DNA of 31,106 nt from Saccoglossus kowalevskii (GCF_000003605.2 NW_003109094.1:249842-280947), one strand, 5' to 3'; positions 12,201 to 19,848 are shown, counted from the first letter of the stretch. Program-made: numbers and translations. The notes: a model not told the origin generated them from the sequence alone.

Positions 12201-13233
12201 TGTGACCTGTCTGATAGTAATTTTGGCCCCAAGGAAGCCATTTAATGCTCCATTTTAACTTGGTAGGGAGAACTCCTCACCTGGTGGCACTGCTGAATTG
12301 CAGTGCTCCCTCTGGCAGTTTTTTTCCAGAAAAACCCCAGCCTACAGGTATTTAAAATGCCAAAAATGATCATGCCCACGTAATTCTCACGTATTAAACA
12401 CAGTACAATTCAAGGGTGACACCGTAGTCATTCTAACGTACGTAAGAATGACTGTTTTAAGTATGTTCTCACATAAATTTGAACAACCAGACATGGCATC
12501 ATTCTCACGTACTAGGAAACAATCATTCTCACGCACGTGAGAACTGACCGGAAACTGTCAAACTCCCGCACGAAAAAGTAATTACGTGACAATGGCTAAT
12601 TTCCAGCCCAACTCACGTACGTGAGAAAGACGTGAGAATGGTCAAAATTTTGACCTATAAATAACTCCAGCCTAATATAAAAAATACAATAAAAATCTAT
12701 TCACTTTTAAAATTTTTTCCTGGGATGTGAAACGAAATCGTGTTTCTCAAGAATTCACTAGTCATCATGTAACTAGCCTGGCTCCAGTCTGACTTATATT
12801 AGCGTGTACGTTACATAATCTCTCAATCCAATCACCGAATGAGTCAGCACAGTTCCTTCAATATAATTCATGAATTCAATTTTCAAAATATTGAAAAATT
12901 CTGACTGCTAAACCACCTACATCTACATACTATCTACCGGTACCACCTCTCACCTATGTAAACAATATAGTATAAAAAACAAATCAGCCGACAAAAAACT
13001 GACACCACTGCCATCACTCTACAACGTGCTTTACATGGTTCCATGCGATGTGTACTGTGAAAACATTATTTTTCAGGGGATTTAATTTCACTAATTTGAG
13101 CATTCCATGTAATTAAAACCTTGTAAATAATTTAAGTTTTTTTTTTCTTTTCAAGACCCAATTCCATTTTTCTTTTTCAGATTGTATTACCCAGCATGCA
13201 ATACTGCCTCTGGATGGTTATTACATTCAGTGA
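191..13233 (+). CDS. MCPH1: Microcephalin (MCPH1) ortholog, 13 exons, 5' partial
   Basis: Nuclear BRCT protein. In vertebrates MCPH1 restrains condensin II in interphase and binds phospho-H2AX at DNA breaks. Exons: 191-276, 741-859, 1334-1424, 2301-2421, 3680-3714, 4550-4655, 5943-6035, 7694-9651, 10134-10171, 10573-10735, 10952-11029, 11605-11842, 13181-13233. All junctions keep one reading frame, giving about 1,059 in-window residues, against 835 in human MCPH1 (recalled). BRCT1 is about residues 1-70 (DVVAFVEV, THLVW, LVSVLWVE). BRCT2 is about 873-960 (TLVMTSIP, TTHVV, RTLNVL, ARGCW, EEPYELHDFFPAA). BRCT3 is about 975-1059 (LCGGTV, EEKWILDCITQH). The order and blocks match vertebrate microcephalin, which makes the call near certain. 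The middle (about 188-870) is low-complexity, basic and Ser-rich. The initiator exon is missing: the first visible codon is split, with its G expected from an exon upstream of the window. All introns are GT-AG except the one at 10736-10951, which starts with GC. Confidence 0.95.
277..740. other. MCPH1 intron, mostly unique
   Basis: Contains a short (TAA)n microsatellite at about 346-362. I see no other element or gene. Confidence 0.6.
741..859 (+). CDS. MCPH1: MCPH1 exon: BRCT1 core
   Basis: Acceptor aatttgacag|gtt and donor gaaag|gtgagt. It encodes the VTHLVWKEG strand and the KKGIHLVSVLWVE helix that carries the conserved BRCT tryptophan. The exon is 119 nt and ends in phase 2. Confidence 0.94.
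1134..1255 (+). repeat. Interspersed repeat, copy 1 of 2
   Basis: This segment and 1598-1692 share tgaattc near their starts, then gagtacagtc, ttccaaac, a GT-rich stretch and tgcacttgc-attat at matching distances. They are diverged direct copies of one element in adjacent introns. A SINE is possible, but no clear tRNA A/B boxes are seen. Confidence 0.55.
1334..1424 (+). CDS. MCPH1: MCPH1 exon: end of BRCT1 and linker
   Basis: Acceptor cgttttcag|ttg and donor aaacgg|gtaaat. It encodes CRQNQEHVSEVLFPILSDDD and ends PMVKKR. This matches the segment after the BRCT1 tryptophan in vertebrate MCPH1 (WVEKCR, then an LFP motif and a basic KKKR end). Confidence 0.92.
1598..1692 (+). repeat. Interspersed repeat, copy 2 of 2
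   Basis: Same element as 1134-1255. It follows a T-rich run at 1561-1575. Confidence 0.55.
2006..2157 (+). repeat. 19-bp minisatellite, 8 units, in an MCPH1 intron
   Basis: Eight head-to-tail units of actgggatccatgaaacag (19 bp). The only variation is G or A at position 6, in the order G,G,G,A,G,G,A,A. A degenerate ninth unit follows (tgtccctgaaaca). The near identity means recent expansion. The - strand reading frame through it is a by-product (19 is not a multiple of 3, so the three frames rotate). Confidence 0.95.
2301..2421 (+). CDS. MCPH1: MCPH1 exon: conserved basic helix after BRCT1
   Basis: Acceptor gtcatttcag|aga and donor gtccag|gtcagt. It encodes KSMQPCTLEEDMQKMEAKYE, then a lysine-rich helix. 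It aligns with the KCMQP... and KKFEKMAKEL segment that follows BRCT1 in human MCPH1. The lysine-rich stretch is a probable amphipathic or coiled helix. Confidence 0.92.
2479..2572. repeat. Imperfect hairpin in MCPH1 intron
   Basis: Left arm starting caagaataccgcaaattatg and right arm ending gcataattagtgatattctt(g) pair as 37-base arms around a loop of about 20 bases. A probable small MITE or relic of one. Confidence 0.5.
2795..3065. mobile_element. Foldback (palindromic) element, about 270 bp
   Basis: The two halves are inverted copies. Left has gtataataatatgaggttaa, tacgaggatgca and gacagtaca. Right has the complement in reverse: gtactgtc, gtgcat, atcctcgtaataacctta and gtattatac. Pairing extends outward, more weakly, to ctgctttttatgg against a complement near 3035-3060. 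It looks like a non-autonomous DNA transposon. The 115-codon - strand ORF over it is a by-product. Confidence 0.65.
3680..3714 (+). CDS. MCPH1: MCPH1 micro-exon (35 nt) encoding TPNSIRDHFSP
   Basis: Acceptor tttcttacag|gg and donor agccca|gtaagt. It is a 35-nt exon that adds TPNSIRDHFSP (residues 141-151) and keeps frame with both neighbours. A gene finder that ignores small exons would miss it. It is supported by strong splice signals and exact phase rather than by clear homology. Confidence 0.8.
3715..4549. other. MCPH1 intron with an AACCCTTT-type repeat start
   Basis: At about 3852 the sequence ttaaccctttcggcgtcatt resembles tttaaccttttgagcggcaa at about 4840 and ttaatcctttgactgccaag at about 11040. 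A shared end of an interspersed repeat is possible. The rest is AT-rich and unremarkable. Confidence 0.35.
4550..4655 (+). CDS. MCPH1: MCPH1 exon: FTPP segment and REKM helix
   Basis: Acceptor caatctgcag|gct and donor aaattag|gttagt. It encodes GSIFTPPLRIIVP, then PPSMREKMRIMRENQALKL. It corresponds to the human stretch with SLIYTP and EKRLQEMKEKREN, a short conserved motif plus helix at the end of the MCPH1 N-terminal region. Confidence 0.9.
5246..5386. mobile_element. Possible short MITE, TACTGTAA...TTACAGTA
   Basis: Begins tactgtaaaaa and ends tgttacagta, the same inverted ends as the family at 6845, but the interior pairs poorly. A weak call. Confidence 0.3.
5707..5855. mobile_element. 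Partial MITE related to 16111-16321
   Basis: It starts tactgtaaatgtcttaatta, then ttcactgggtttcaat. This matches the reverse complement of the right end of the element at 16111-16321 (tactgtaaaggaattaatta, ttcactgggttttaat). The right end is not recognizable, so the copy is truncated or diverged. Confidence 0.55.
5943..6035 (+). CDS. MCPH1: MCPH1 exon: linker with basic KRKR
   Basis: Acceptor gtttttag|gg and donor ttattt t|gtaagt. It encodes LSCERPVVGRSPLALAEENP, then PDVKRKRLF, a likely nuclear-localization cluster. It ends in phase 1 and joins cleanly to the long exon at 7694. Confidence 0.86.
6823..6842. repeat. (CAAAT)n microsatellite
   Basis: Four near-perfect units of caaat, immediately left of the MITE at 6845. 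Confidence 0.7.
6845..7056. mobile_element. TACTGTA-ended MITE, full copy (212 bp)
   Basis: Left end tactgtaaaatactttattt and right end aaataaagtattttacagta are exact inverses. The inverted repeat continues with mismatches through ggaattaattttcgctgaa. The outermost TA can be a TA target duplication, as for Tc1/mariner-type MITEs. Related copies sit at 15303 and 19663. No coding capacity. Confidence 0.85.
7620..7633. promoter_or_regulatory. RFX X-box motif, perfect consensus
   Basis: GTAACCATGGCAAC fits GTNRCC(N)0-3RGYAAC exactly, the RFX-factor site used in ciliary gene promoters. It lies in the intron before the long MCPH1 exon. Function is not shown. Related near-matches are at 2254, 17156 and 22536. 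Confidence 0.4.
7694..9651 (+). CDS. MCPH1: MCPH1 long central exon, eleven basic-basic-Ser-[VMI] motifs
   Basis: A 1,958-nt exon with acceptor ttcttcccag|ca and donor aataag|gtgaga, encoding residues 219-870. It is predicted disordered, rich in Ser, Lys, Arg, Asp and Glu. It holds eleven sites of the form [R/K/x][R/K]S[V/M/I], with Ser at 358, 395, 441, 505, 570, 617, 653, 684, 755, 819 and 860. A second internal repeat is SLxDVGNIIH at 341-350 and 443-452, with weaker relatives after Ser570 and Ser617. Acidic Ser/Asp patches such as SSSDDDSDDES (near 795) look like CK2 sites. Several KKRK-type clusters are candidate nuclear-localization signals. The equivalent region of vertebrate MCPH1 also lies in one large exon and contains the condensin II-binding part. 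Confidence 0.93.
9652..10133. other. MCPH1 intron, no element seen
   Basis: AT-rich. A G-rich run (gtgggggaggggg) lies near 9720. Nothing else stands out. Confidence 0.6.
10134..10171 (+). CDS. MCPH1: MCPH1 exon: first strand of BRCT2
   Basis: Acceptor ctacattacag|cca and donor caaaatg|gtgaga. A 38-nt exon encoding PKKTLVMTSIPK, almost identical to the TRTLVMTSMP start of vertebrate BRCT2. The Thr-Ser after the first strand is where BRCT pairs contact the phosphate of their ligand. Confidence 0.92.
10240..10270. repeat. (GGTT)n microsatellite
   Basis: gggttggttggttggttggg in the intron between two BRCT2 exons. Confidence 0.7.
10573..10735 (+). CDS. MCPH1: MCPH1 exon: BRCT2 core, ends at a GC donor
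   Basis: Acceptor aattaccatag|tga. It encodes EQDLVLSVVKKLQGF, then DNTTHVVCGG, RTLNVLSAIARGCWLLSMEW. This is the best conserved block of the gene. The exon stops after the TGG for Trp937 and is followed by GCAAGT, a GC-AG intron. The vertebrate protein continues without a gap across this junction, which supports the GC donor over the frame-shifting GT four bases downstream. Confidence 0.94.
10736..10951 (+). other. GC-AG intron within BRCT2
   Basis: The intron begins GCAAGT after TGG and ends ttttttttaattttcctag. GC donors almost always carry the strong context seen here (G|GCAAGT). The reading frame and BRCT2 homology are exact across the junction. Confidence 0.88.
10952..11029 (+). CDS. 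MCPH1: MCPH1 exon: end of BRCT2
   Basis: Acceptor aattttcctag|gta and donor gcccag|gtatgc. It encodes VLKSLEASKWVEEEPYELHD, then FFPAAQ. This is the last helix of BRCT2 and the conserved linker to BRCT3. The exon is 78 nt, phase 0 at both ends. Confidence 0.94.
11239..11402. repeat. Long imperfect hairpin, arms about 58 bases
   Basis: Left arm (gacagttcccgggcctagta, aagagtcacttattttcaaa, cgc) and right arm (gcgtttgaaaaataagtga, atctttattaggcccgagaa, ctgtc) are inverted copies with few mismatches, around a loop of about 45 bases. A probable MITE in the intron between BRCT2 and BRCT3 exons. Confidence 0.75.
11605..11842 (+). CDS. MCPH1: MCPH1 exon: BRCT3
   Basis: Acceptor aatcattccag|att and donor attttag|gtgagt. 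It encodes the inter-BRCT linker (ISRLEKQANG) and most of BRCT3: DIFITAS strand, RLTELVTLCGGTV helix, ARLCVGK strand, IEEKWILD helix with the BRCT tryptophan. Confidence 0.94.
12090..12330. other. GC-richer block in MCPH1 last intron
   Basis: It stands out from the AT-rich flanks and holds small hairpins (gcactgctgaattgcagtgc; cacagtcatcaactgtg). Possibly part of an interspersed repeat. I recognise no gene in it. Confidence 0.35.
12384..12641. repeat. Cluster of palindromes around ACGTACGT / ACGCACGT
   Basis: Within about 260 bp there are: ttctcacgta at 12384; agtcattctaacgtacgtaa...gact at 12426-12453 (28-bp near-perfect palindrome); attctcacgtact at 12501; cattctcacgcacgtgagaa at 12524; actcacgtacgtgagaaa at 12611; cgtgagaatg at 12631. 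The unit is ATTCTCACGTACGTGAGAAT and its halves. Confidence 0.7.
13181..13233 (+). CDS. MCPH1: MCPH1 terminal coding exon
   Basis: Acceptor tctttttcag|at. It encodes CITQHAILPLDGYYIQ, then the stop TGA at 13231-13233. It matches the human C-terminus (DSITQHKV ... ENYLL). The 3' UTR follows. Confidence 0.93.
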
Positions 13234-13405
13234 TGTTTGACCTAGGTTCGCCGCAGCAGAGATAGTGCTTGTTATCCATCCCCGATATTGTGCTGTTGGG
13301 ATACCGTGGAAGTAATAGACCATTTCTGTTCACTGTGAAATCCTGTGATCTGCATGAAATTAATTGTAAAAGCCGGCAAATAAATAGCTTTGTAATGGTG
13401 ACAAA
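13234..13405 (+). other. MCPH1 3' UTR with candidate poly(A) signal
   Basis: An AATAAA hexamer lies at 13379-13384, 146 bases past the stop. It is the first canonical signal, so cleavage near 13400 is expected. The exact end is inferred. Confidence 0.5.
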
Positions 13406-13729
13406 ACATCACATAGGATTCAACATACACCGAAGTATTTTTTGAGTATTTTTAAACTCAATAATGTACTATACACATTAGATGTTGGTAAATTTTGATG
13501 AAGTACATTGTAAGGATATTTTAATGCCGTATTCTTCTCTGAAACGTCATTATTTTGACATTGAATGATAAAAAAAATGTAAAGCTCAAAATTGAATCAT
13601 TCGATTTTTACAGCTGATGTTTGATCACCACATTATGCAGGATTTTGGCAGTGAGTGGAAAATCACTTATTGTCAGGATGCAATGAAGTATGGACCGAGT
13701 CAGTACAGTGAGAATATTATGTGATATGA

Positions 13730-13840
13730 ACTTGTGCAGAGACCGTACTTGGCATCATCTTAGTGACTTTGTGCAGAGACCGTACTTGGCATTATCTTAG
13801 TGACTTTGTGCTGAAACCGTACTTGGCGTCTTCGTCAGAA
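13730..13840. repeat. 37-bp tandem repeat, three units
   Basis: Units carry gtgcagagaccgtacttggc and tcttagtgact, with the third diverged (gtgctgaaaccgtacttggc). The period is 37 bases between matching positions (13734, 13771, 13808). It lies just past the expected MCPH1 3' end. Confidence 0.85.
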
Positions 13841-15302
13841 GAACCATATTATTGTGTGCCTGGTTGGTACATTCAGTTTGTAAAGCTGAGGACTGGGCAA
13901 GTGGTAACAAACAAAACAATACAGTTGTAAACCAACAGTTACATTTATCATATACTAGATTAAATACGGTGGTTATAAGTTTAAAACTTACATCAGCCAT
14001 ATAGAAAATGTCATTCCGTCATTCCTTATTTGGAATTTTTATTTCCTTATAAGGCAACATGCAGATAGCCAGGTTGATATAGTCAAATTAGGACTTGCTT
14101 TAATTTATGATTTAAGAACATAATTTTATTACACATAGATATGTTCATTTCTTTTAGAAATGCATTTTCAATATTAGCAAATGTGAACTTGAAATGTTGA
14201 CTTCTATTTATTTTTTATTTTATTGAATACATTTTGCAGTGACAGCACATAGAAAATATAATTTAGGGCGAAATTTAAAAAATTAGAGTAGATCCGCCGC
14301 ATCGTAAGCAGATGAATGAATTTACTTTATAACATGTGTGCACTGCCCAGATAATTGCTCGTTCTGTTCAGACCGGACCAGACCTTCCAGTTTGGAACGA
14401 ATATATCTAAAACCAAAACTGTTGTGAGTACTAGCTAAAACGTCAAGACCAGATAGATGAAAATTTATTTATATATTTACATTTACCCATATTAACATTC
14501 ATGTTTTGTATTTACCATAGAGTCAATTCTATTCAACATTATCATATTTAAGCTGGTACAACCGAGTTTTCTAGATTAGAAGAAATCGGTTACCAGACAT
14601 TTTAACTTTGACAAAGTTACTTTTAATGTAACTGACTTTATAAGCTATAGTATGATAGGTCCATGAAATTCGTAGACGTGAAGTGTCGTAACTGAATGTG
14701 AACGTTTCTTTCACATGCTTCTCTACTTATGTTGTTTATTTTAAGGACGTTATAGACCTTTGTTTTGATGTAACTTCTATTTATGATGAAGCTACGTGTA
14801 TTTAATGAAATAATCAGATATACTATGAATTATAAAATGTCCATTTCGATTAACATATATCCTTGTCATAAGAAACAATGGTAAAATTCTCTGAAATAGA
14901 CAAAACATGCTATTTTCAACCCATCTTGTGCGTTTTCTCAAAACATTCACCTCATATTTTTATGTAAAATTAAATAAATTGACATTTTTCAGACATTCTA
15001 CATTAAAGCAAGGGAGTCGTCATCTGCGCATGCGGCAAACAGCCATAGTGTGTTGATGTTTACTAACAAGCGTGAGCCTTTAAGATTTTAGTGTTAGTTA
15101 ATTTATATTGACGCTTAAGTTTCAATTCCCGACCCCTCTGCTTTAGATGCAGTATATCATCAAATTATGCTGATACAGCGTCCTCTCAAAACAGTCCTTA
15201 TTTAAAAACTATGATTCGAGTATTCAGTAAATTTCATAAAAACTAATAACCAATAAGCTTTCTTTTAGAATAATAGTGCCAATCATTTTCAACTTTTCAA
15301 CA
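13841..15302. other. Intergenic, no element seen
   Basis: AT-rich with no convincing exon on either strand. An NRF1-like TGCGCATGCG lies near 15026. Confidence 0.55.
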
Positions 15303-15765
15303 TACTGTAGAATATTTTATTTTAGCTGGAATTAATTTTCGCTGAAAACACTTTTTAAAGTGCGATAATCGTCGCGCTGCGCATGTTCAACATTTGTGTT
15401 GATAAACATTGATTTTCCCACAATCCAATGTGCTCTTCAAATGGAAATCACAAGTATGAGGTTTGACCTGGGCGCGACTTGCACTGATTACCGCCGGTGA
15501 CTCCTTCGATACCTTCCAATCACATGAAAATAACGTGTCAGTTCGTACTCATTGATCTGCGCAACAGTAAAAGCCGCCATCTTTGTTTATATGAGACCCA
15601 TATATCTTGCACATGCGCAGCGCGACGACTACCACGCTTTAAGCATTTTGTATGGAATTTATTTTCACTGATTTTTGTCAAGTTGAATGTAATACATAGG
15701 AAAAAATGTATATTCGCTGGATTTTATTTTCACTGAATCATCCCTTCAGCGAAAACATCAAAAAT
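15303..15765. mobile_element. TACTGTA MITE copy 2, right end lost, interrupted by a nested element
   Basis: Left part (tactgtagaatattttattt, tagctggaattaattttcgc) and right part (tggaatttattttcactgat to cccttcagcgaaaa) align with the copy at 6845. They are separated by the TTAA-flanked insert at 15359-15638. The right terminal repeat is not recognizable after about 15765, just before a poly-G run. Confidence 0.8.
15359..15638. mobile_element. Nested 280-bp palindromic-ended element with TTAA target duplication
   Basis: Flanked on both sides by TTAA (15355-15358 and 15639-15642). The 27-bp inverted ends (left agtgcgataatcgtcgcgct then gcgcatg; right catgcgcagcgcgacgacta then ccacgct) differ at only four positions, all transitions. 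A TTAA duplication is typical of piggyBac-type transposition. It has no ORF of note. It carries a YY1-like GCCGCCATCTT at 15573-15583. Confidence 0.8.
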
Positions 15766-15782
15766 GAGTTCGTTCTCAGTGC

Positions 15783-15795
15783 GGGGGGGGGGGGG
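15783..15795. repeat. Poly-G tract (13 G)
   Basis: An uninterrupted run of 13 G just after the truncated end of the MITE. Confidence 0.9.
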
Positions 15796-16110
15796 TCACT
15801 AACGTGCTCATGCGCACTTACGACAATAATGTCCCTTCAATATGAGGATTTTAAAATCAATATCCAGATTATGCAATGTATTTTTCATGATTTCTGACTA
15901 ATCTAATTAATTAATTAACCTTTCAATTAAAATTTTAATCTCAAATAAAGCTTTCAAGTTGTTCTGTTCAAATGTCATGTAAACAATTTATTGTAAATCG
16001 TTTTAATTTTTCAAGGGGCAAATTTTGCGCCGATTTTGTGAAATTCATGAAATTTTGTAGCGTTGATGTCAAAGATCTTCAAATTGAAAAAATTGACTGA
16101 AGTTTTAATC

Positions 16111-16321
16111 TACTGTAAAACAATTTGTTTTTTCACTGACATTTAATTTTACTTTGAGCATATTCACTGGGTTTTAAGTTCACAGATTTACCCCGGGAAA
16201 CAATGATTTCTAGATTGATATTTAACTTATTCACATGGATTTAATTTAGCGAATTATACTTATTAGCGAAAATAGCGGTAGTGAGATTAAAACCCAGTGA
16301 ATAATTAATTCCTTTACAGTA
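16111..16321. mobile_element. TACTGTA-ended MITE, second subfamily (211 bp)
   Basis: Ends are tactgtaaa and tttacagta. The interior holds inverted related segments: ttcactgacatttaatttta on the left, and taaaacccagtgaataatta on the right. It differs inside from the 6845 type, but shares the ends and the Ttcactgrr/gcgaaaata words. Confidence 0.75.
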
Positions 16322-16340
16322 TATTAAATATTAAGTGATA

Positions 16341-16606
16341 TTTTTGACTTCTTGTTAAAAAACAGCAAGTGTGATTGCTTTGATAATATACGTATAGGTA
16401 CTACAGGTAAACCTCTCGCAGATTTGTTCATTTCATGATGATATCTTCAATTCTTTAATTTTGATGAATATTTTTGTAATTTTTGGTAAAAAGAGATATT
16501 TTCAACTTGATGTTAAAAACCGCATGTCTGATTGCTTTGATACTATACATGTAGGGACCTCAGGTAGACCTTTCTCAGATTAGTTCATTTTTCAATGATA
16601 TCCTCA
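16341..16606. repeat. 108-bp direct duplication, copies 157 bp apart
   Basis: Copy A (16341-16450) and copy B (16498-16606) share the words gttaaaaa, gattgctttgat, ctatac or atatac, caggtaaac or caggtagac, ctcagatta or cgcagattt, gttcattt and gatatc in the same order. Confidence 0.75.
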
Positions 16607-18060
16607 GTACAGCGGAGCCATTTTGCCCAAGGGGCTGCTTGTTGTAATCTTTTACTCGTCATACAGTATTTTAAATCCCTCTTGACATGTATGCCATTAG
16701 AGAAATAAAGATGTACCCCGGTACTCTTATTATTTAATAAAAACTTTGTCATGACCTGAATATTTTAGATAAATAACCGAGGGGCAGTTTTAAAAATGTC
16801 ACAAAGGTTCAATTAACTTGTTGCTATGAATTTTAGAACGATTATCAAGCAATTCATTATTCGTTTTACTCATTTCCTTCTGTTTGACGAAAAATTTGCA
16901 GACCTACAAATACGTTAACTTTTTTTCTCAATTCCAACAATTCCATTTCGTAACTACAAAGTTGAAAACTATCTTCATTAACTGTTTTCATATTTATGGA
17001 AAGAGTCACAATTTTATAATAATTTTATAATATCTGATATTTCGTTTTCAAATAGTAAAAGTAACTACATTGTTTACATTCCAAGCACAGCTTCTTTTCC
17101 TGCAAAGTTCCAGGTTTTTTATTCATTAATTGTGCACGAGAAGTACACCCACTTTGTTTCCATGGAAACAAGTTGGACAGACAAATTAGGTACCAATATT
17201 TGGGACACGTGCAGTCCAAGAACACACATTCAGATTGCTTGCGTGTACTTATTTGTGAAAAAAGGGAAAACACAACATATTGGACAGAATTGAATTTATT
17301 ATAAATTGAGTTCTTTAAAAAAAAAAGTTGTTTTTTTCTTCAAAATATACATGTATATAAATAGTTCATCTAAAACTGTCTGAATCAGATATATCTTTCT
17401 TTGAAATTCTGTCAATAAGAGCCAAGTGTCTTGCTTCTCAGTTAAAACTAGCAACATTCTGCATTTCATTTTGCGTATATTTCAAACTGTTACTATGGTA
17501 AAGGGATGGGGAGCAGAATTATGAATGCAAGGGATAGACACCCATTTTGAAAATAACTTTCTGTTTGGGACGATATACTTGTATTTGATATACGTGTAAT
17601 ACCAGAAAAAGCAAGCCTTGAATTTCTGAGGGGAATTTTATGGAAAATTAATTGATTTTCAAATGGCGGACTGATACATTCAGAGTGAGCAGTCGGCTGA
17701 ATCTATTTTTCTCATTGCCAAGTCAAGTGTACTGGTAGTTGAATCGGCTTCATTTAAAAAAAAATAGAAAAAAATACTCCTGAGCTCGTTTCCATGACAA
17801 CAATAACCTTTGTGTAATTGTGATTTTTCTATAGCAAAACTCTAGTGTCCTTTTTGAATTGAAAATTAGACAAAGTTTTCCTTCTGACATTGTAATGGCC
17901 AGTTACAGAGAATAAACTTAATAAGGTTTAGCCATGTCCATTCTTAAGTTTGATTGTCCAATATAATATACTATGATATTGTTTTCGATTAAAAGCGTGC
18001 AGTATAAGTGTATGACGAACGGCTTGTGAACTTGTCTTAGTTGCAGGTATGTGGACTTTG
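16607..18060. other. Intergenic, no gene seen
   Basis: AT-rich. It contains a palindrome TTGTTTCCATGGAAACAA centred at about 17162 (X-box-like). No credible exon. Confidence 0.5.
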
Positions 18061-18067
18061 TAGCATG

Positions 18068-18081
18068 GCGCCCTCTACGGG
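18068..18081 (-). promoter_or_regulatory. CTCF-like motif (one mismatch)
   Basis: On the - strand CCCGTAGAGGGCGC fits CCASYAGRKGGCRS except at position 3. It sits 230 bp left of the assembly gap. Confidence 0.4.
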
Positions 18082-18298
18082 CAATGACGTATAATTGTGA
18101 ATTACTTGTATAACGAATCCTATTAAAAGTGAAAATAATTCAAATGGAAGCCGGCGCGTGTACCAATTCTCGTGATTTTTGACACTTTCCTGTCGGCAAA
18201 ATAAAAAAATGACAAGATTGGATACTATAGTAGTTGGGCAGCTAAGAGGCCACAGCTACCAAAAATCATACCCAACAGAAAGCAGATTAATTTAAATT

Positions 18299-18348
18299 NN
18301 NNNNNNNNNNNNNNNNNNNNNNNNNNNNNNNNNNNNNNNNNNNNNNNN
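18299..18348. other. Assembly gap (50 N)
   Basis: Fifty N characters. The true length and content are unknown, and the reading frame across it is meaningless. Confidence 1.
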
Positions 18349-18519
18349 ATTATAGTTTCTTGGGCTCCCTGTGGTATAAGCTTCTTGAATTTACATAACG
18401 GTGTGTGCACGCAGTCGACTGTAAACGCAGAGACGCGTTACTTGGAACTCGGACTATTATAGAGCGAGCCTGAGCGTTGACACCCGTATTTTGTAAAGCT
18501 CGATAAATCTGTCTACATG

Positions 18520-18533
18520 GCGCCCTCTAGTGG
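18520..18533 (-). promoter_or_regulatory. CTCF-like motif (exact consensus)
   Basis: On the - strand CCACTAGAGGGCGC is an exact match to CCASYAGRKGGCRS, the conserved bilaterian CTCF core. Same orientation as the site at 18068. Confidence 0.55.
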
Positions 18534-18539
18534 TACGTA

Positions 18540-19662
18540 TGCCAAGTCATCCCACGGTCACGGTACATTCCATGCTGTCAGGGGCTCGTAATTCTGTCAC
18601 CGAATGGTTCTGAAATGGAAACGAGAAATATCTTAGTATTTGCATGAAAAACGTTTAAGTTGGGTAACAACAATTACTTCAAAGAGACCACAAACTTTAC
18701 GCGATATCTTTATTAAGACAAAATATGTATAACTTCTTTTCATCACGCACATCAGTTAGAAACCTGTGCCTCACGCATTTTTTGTTTGTTTGTTGCAATT
18801 TTACGTAAATGATCGTTTTCTGTTTTGTTGATCGTAAACAACCTTTAATGCATATTGGAAAGCGATATTTAATAAGTATTAAACGTTGAACATGTATATT
18901 CAACTGAAGTTGTTACAGTTGTAGTGGTATTAAATCTTTCATCGCAATGTCGGTTTCAATTTTCTCCAGGACGAGAATGAAACCTTGTTTGGCGTTGAAC
19001 GCCCATATTTATATTGCGAGAACTAGTACAGCGCCACCACACGACGTATCACAGCCGGTTCTCCAACACGACTGATTTGCCGAAACCCCCGCGGCTAAAA
19101 GATAACGACCATCGAGGAATTTAAAAATATTTACGCCCACCGCGTAAACCATGCATCTCGCTGTCATATCTACTGGTAACCTAACCCAACACAGGGACCC
19201 TGGGAAGGCTGTTGTTTCGTACGTTTTAAGGAGCAGCCGCTCAACGCGAGACGTGATCACAATGTCGATCACACTTAATTATATTACAACAACAGAAGCG
19301 TAACAATAAGCTGTCCAGCATTAAGTACCAAATATTTCTTTTTGTTGTTTTGAATCTGAAGTCCTGAACTTCGAGATCAGCATCGAGCAAAATAATTGGA
19401 TTGACCTTTTTGAAAACCGTTATCCAATCATACGGTCGGCGGCGATTCAGACTAGTTCATTTTATTTGGGTCTGTTATTTTTGTCTTGGTATAATAGCGA
19501 TGGTCCCAAATACTCTCAAACAATAACAACAATGTTCTTGGCTATACAATGGAATTGTTATTATTGTTGGGAAAAGGACGGTGAAATTGTCGCTATTGTG
19601 TGAGCACGGTGAATGGTACCGCGTACGTGCTCCGCTGGTTATCTAGTCCAAGCCATATAGGT
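18540..19662. other. Intergenic, CpG-richer part near 18950-19270
   Basis: The segment 18950-19270 is richer in CpG than its surroundings and has TATAAATA on the - strand near 19010. An open frame of 87 codons on the - strand there lacks an ATG start and is not recognized. It could be a regulatory region. Confidence 0.35.
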
Positions 19663-19848
19663 TACTGTAAAATACTTTATTTGAGCTGGAATTATTTTTT
19701 GCTGAAAAGACTTTTTGGGAGTTTTGTATGGAATTTATTTTCACTAATTTTTGACGAATTGAATGTAAAATATAGGAAAAAGGTATATTCGCTGGATTTT
19801 ATTTTAACTAAATCATCCCTTCAGCGAAAATGCGTTGTATTTACAGTA
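19663..19848. mobile_element. TACTGTA MITE copy 3 (186 bp, right arm shortened)
   Basis: tactgtaaaatactttattt, then gagctggaatta and ttcactaatttttgacgaat, match the 6845 copy. It ends tgtatttacagta after cttcagcgaaaa. About 25 bases of the right arm are missing. Confidence 0.85.

Noticed and set aside
19009-19272. 87-codon - strand ORF in a CpG-rich patch
   Set aside because: Starts at GTG, is not recognized, and has no good splice sites. The CpG content alone explains the open frame.
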